The position numbers were made by a program, and so were the translations under genes. This document shows positions 62,933-64,000 of a stretch of DNA of 64,000 nt, piece after piece. The stretch comes from an uncultured Bacteroides sp. (lineage in GTDB: Bacteria; Bacteroidota; Bacteroidia; Bacteroidales; Bacteroidaceae): assembly GCA_945833835.1 (NCBI GenBank), contig CAMAFR010000009.1:1-64000 (forward strand), read 5' to 3'. The notes beneath the pieces were generated by a model. The model had not been told where the DNA came from, ran no database searches, and worked only from the letters and a program-made list of their open reading frames with translations. How positions within the stretch are numbered: position 1 is the stretch's first letter; each line of letters starts with the position of its first letter.

Positions 62933-62973
62933 TTGTTTAATTGATATGATTTGAAAATAAATGTATGTCAGTC

Positions 62974-63017
62974 GAAGCTCGGGGGCAAAGAGTCATTCGC
63001 TTGCCCCCGTAGGCTTC
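62974..63017 (-). promoter_or_regulatory. Stem-loop between fusA and rpsJ
   Basis: CGGGGGCAA (62980-62988) pairs with TTGCCCCCG (63001-63009), and GAAGC / GCTTC extends the stem outwards. No U-run follows on the minus strand, so it is more likely an RNA-processing or partial-termination element than a full terminator. Confidence 0.5.
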
Positions 63018-63044
63018 GGGCTATTTATAGTAGGTTGATGGCTA

Positions 63045-64000
63045 TTATACCAAATCAACACGTCCCTTCACTTCTTCGAGCACAGTCTTGGCGATAGAAG
63101 AAGATACCTGGGCATGGTGATCGTAAGTCATGGATGAAGTGGCACGGCCTGAAGTGATCGTACGCAAAGCAGTCACGTAACCGAACATTTCTGCCAGCGG
63201 CACCATTGCCTTCACGATGCGGGCACCCGAGCGGCTGGTTTCCATACCTTCCACCTGGCCACGACGCTTGTTCAGGTCGCCGATGACATCACCCATGTTT
63301 TCTTCGGGAGTCACAACCTCCAGCTTCATGATGGGTTCCATCAAGACGGGTCCTGCCTTGGCGCAGGCGTTCTTGTAAGCCTGGATGGCACAGATTTCGA
63401 AAGACAACTGGTCAGAGTCCACGGGATGGAATGAACCGTCGCGCAAGATGACCTTCAGTGAATCGAGCGGGAAGCCGGCCAACACACCGTTCTTCATGGC
63501 TGTCTGGAAACCTTTCTGTACAGAAGGAATGAATTCCTTGGGCACGTTGCCACCCTTCACTTCGTCTACAAACTGCAGACCGCCCTGCTTCCAGTCTTCG
63601 TCAACCGGACCAACGGCTACGATGATATCGGCAAACTTACCGCGACCACCAGACTGCTTCTTGTAGACCTCACGCAGCTCGACAGTCTTCGTGATGGCTT
63701 CCTTGTAGTTCACCTGAGGACGGCCCTGGTTACATTCAACCTTGAACTCACGTTTCAGACGGTCGATGATGATATCCAAGTGAAGCTCACCCATACCGGA
63801 GATGACTGTCTGGCCAGACTGTTCGTCGGTACGAACGGTGAAGGTCGGGTCTTCTTCTGCCAGCTTGGCCAAACCGTTCGACAGCTTGTCGAGGTCTTTC
63901 TGCGTCTTGGGCTCAACGGCGATACCGATAACCGGTTCGGGGAAGTCCATAGATTCGAGCACAATCGGAGCGGTCTCGTCACACAAAGTATCACCTGTGC
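63045..64000 (-). CDS. fusA: Elongation factor G, C-terminal part, cut by window edge
   Basis: The visible 318 codons are the C-terminal part of EF-G: domain III ([37 protein letters not shown]), domain IV ([33 protein letters not shown]) and domain V ([48 protein letters not shown]). The GTPase domain lies outside the window. EF-G drives translocation. It heads the S10 operon here. Confidence 0.95.
   Translation of the reverse strand, partial: TGDTLCDETAPIVLESMDFPEPVIGIAVEPKTQKDLDKLSNGLAKLAEEDPTFTVRTDEQSGQTVISGMGELHLDIIIDRLKREFKVECNQGRPQVNYKEAITKTVELREVYKKQSGGRGKFADIIVAVGPVDEDWKQGGLQFVDEVKGGNVPKEFIPSVQKGFQTAMKNGVLAGFPLDSLKVILRDGSFHPVDSDQLSFEICAIQAYKNACAKAGPVLMEPIMKLEVVTPEENMGDVIGDLNKRRGQVEGMETSRSGARIVKAMVPLAEMFGYVTALRTITSGRATSSMTYDHHAQVSSSIAKTVLEEVKGRVDLV

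Overview
The window comes from a chromosome of the order Bacteroidales (phylum Bacteroidota). The signs are the promoter grammar (-7 boxes of the form TAnnTTTG, best seen before rpsU and before the gene at 44837), a DUF4988-type lipoprotein, a UpxY-type NusG paralogue, Bacteroidota-type TssB/TssC/Hcp proteins, and the rpsU-xerC-hpf and S10-spc-alpha gene orders. I cannot name the genus. No rRNA, CRISPR array, intact insertion sequence or prophage was found.

Layout. 1-2041 (minus): the start of a probable S9 peptidase, tRNA-Thr, and the rpsU-xerC-hpf cluster. 2238-4581 (plus): an aminopeptidase P and a gamma-carbonic-anhydrase-like protein. 4683-7050: a long structured leader with two mutually exclusive helices and a terminator, then a large surface lipoprotein. 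7166-7755: gene decay. 7756-11936 (minus): an AraC-type regulator with a 22-bp direct-repeat array upstream, then sufE and a YfhO-family membrane protein.

12104-38017 (plus) is the most notable part: a contiguous type VI secretion (T6SS) locus. Order: UpxY/NusG-like antiterminator, ClpV, TssB, TssC, four Hcp paralogues, long VgrG, a beta-repeat/coiled-coil partner, DUF4280 PAAR-like tip, exported PEGA-repeat protein, a ribosome-recycling-factor-like protein, a ThiF/E1-like enzyme, TssG, TssK, TssE, TssF, a ubiquitin-like protein ending in Gly, an E2-like enzyme with HPN and Cys, two exported proteins, and a lipoprotein with vWA, RING-like, multi-pass membrane and FHA-like parts. Ubl, E1, E2 and a RING-like E3 candidate therefore lie inside one secretion operon. 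The best reading is a T6SS whose assembly, firing or cargo is controlled by protein conjugation, comparable to the way Bil systems modify phage tails, with the antiterminator driving transcription of the long operon. mtnN and luxS (methyl-cycle and AI-2 enzymes) follow after 4 bp.

39293-48013 is housekeeping: a LOG-SIS-PfkB operon, an M16 peptidase, argS, a DUF2795 protein, cobalamin adenosyltransferase, a small unknown, ferritin and an acyltransferase. 48104-64000 (minus) is the S10-spc-alpha ribosomal superoperon from fusA (cut by the window end) to rplQ, including secY, map, infA and rpoA.
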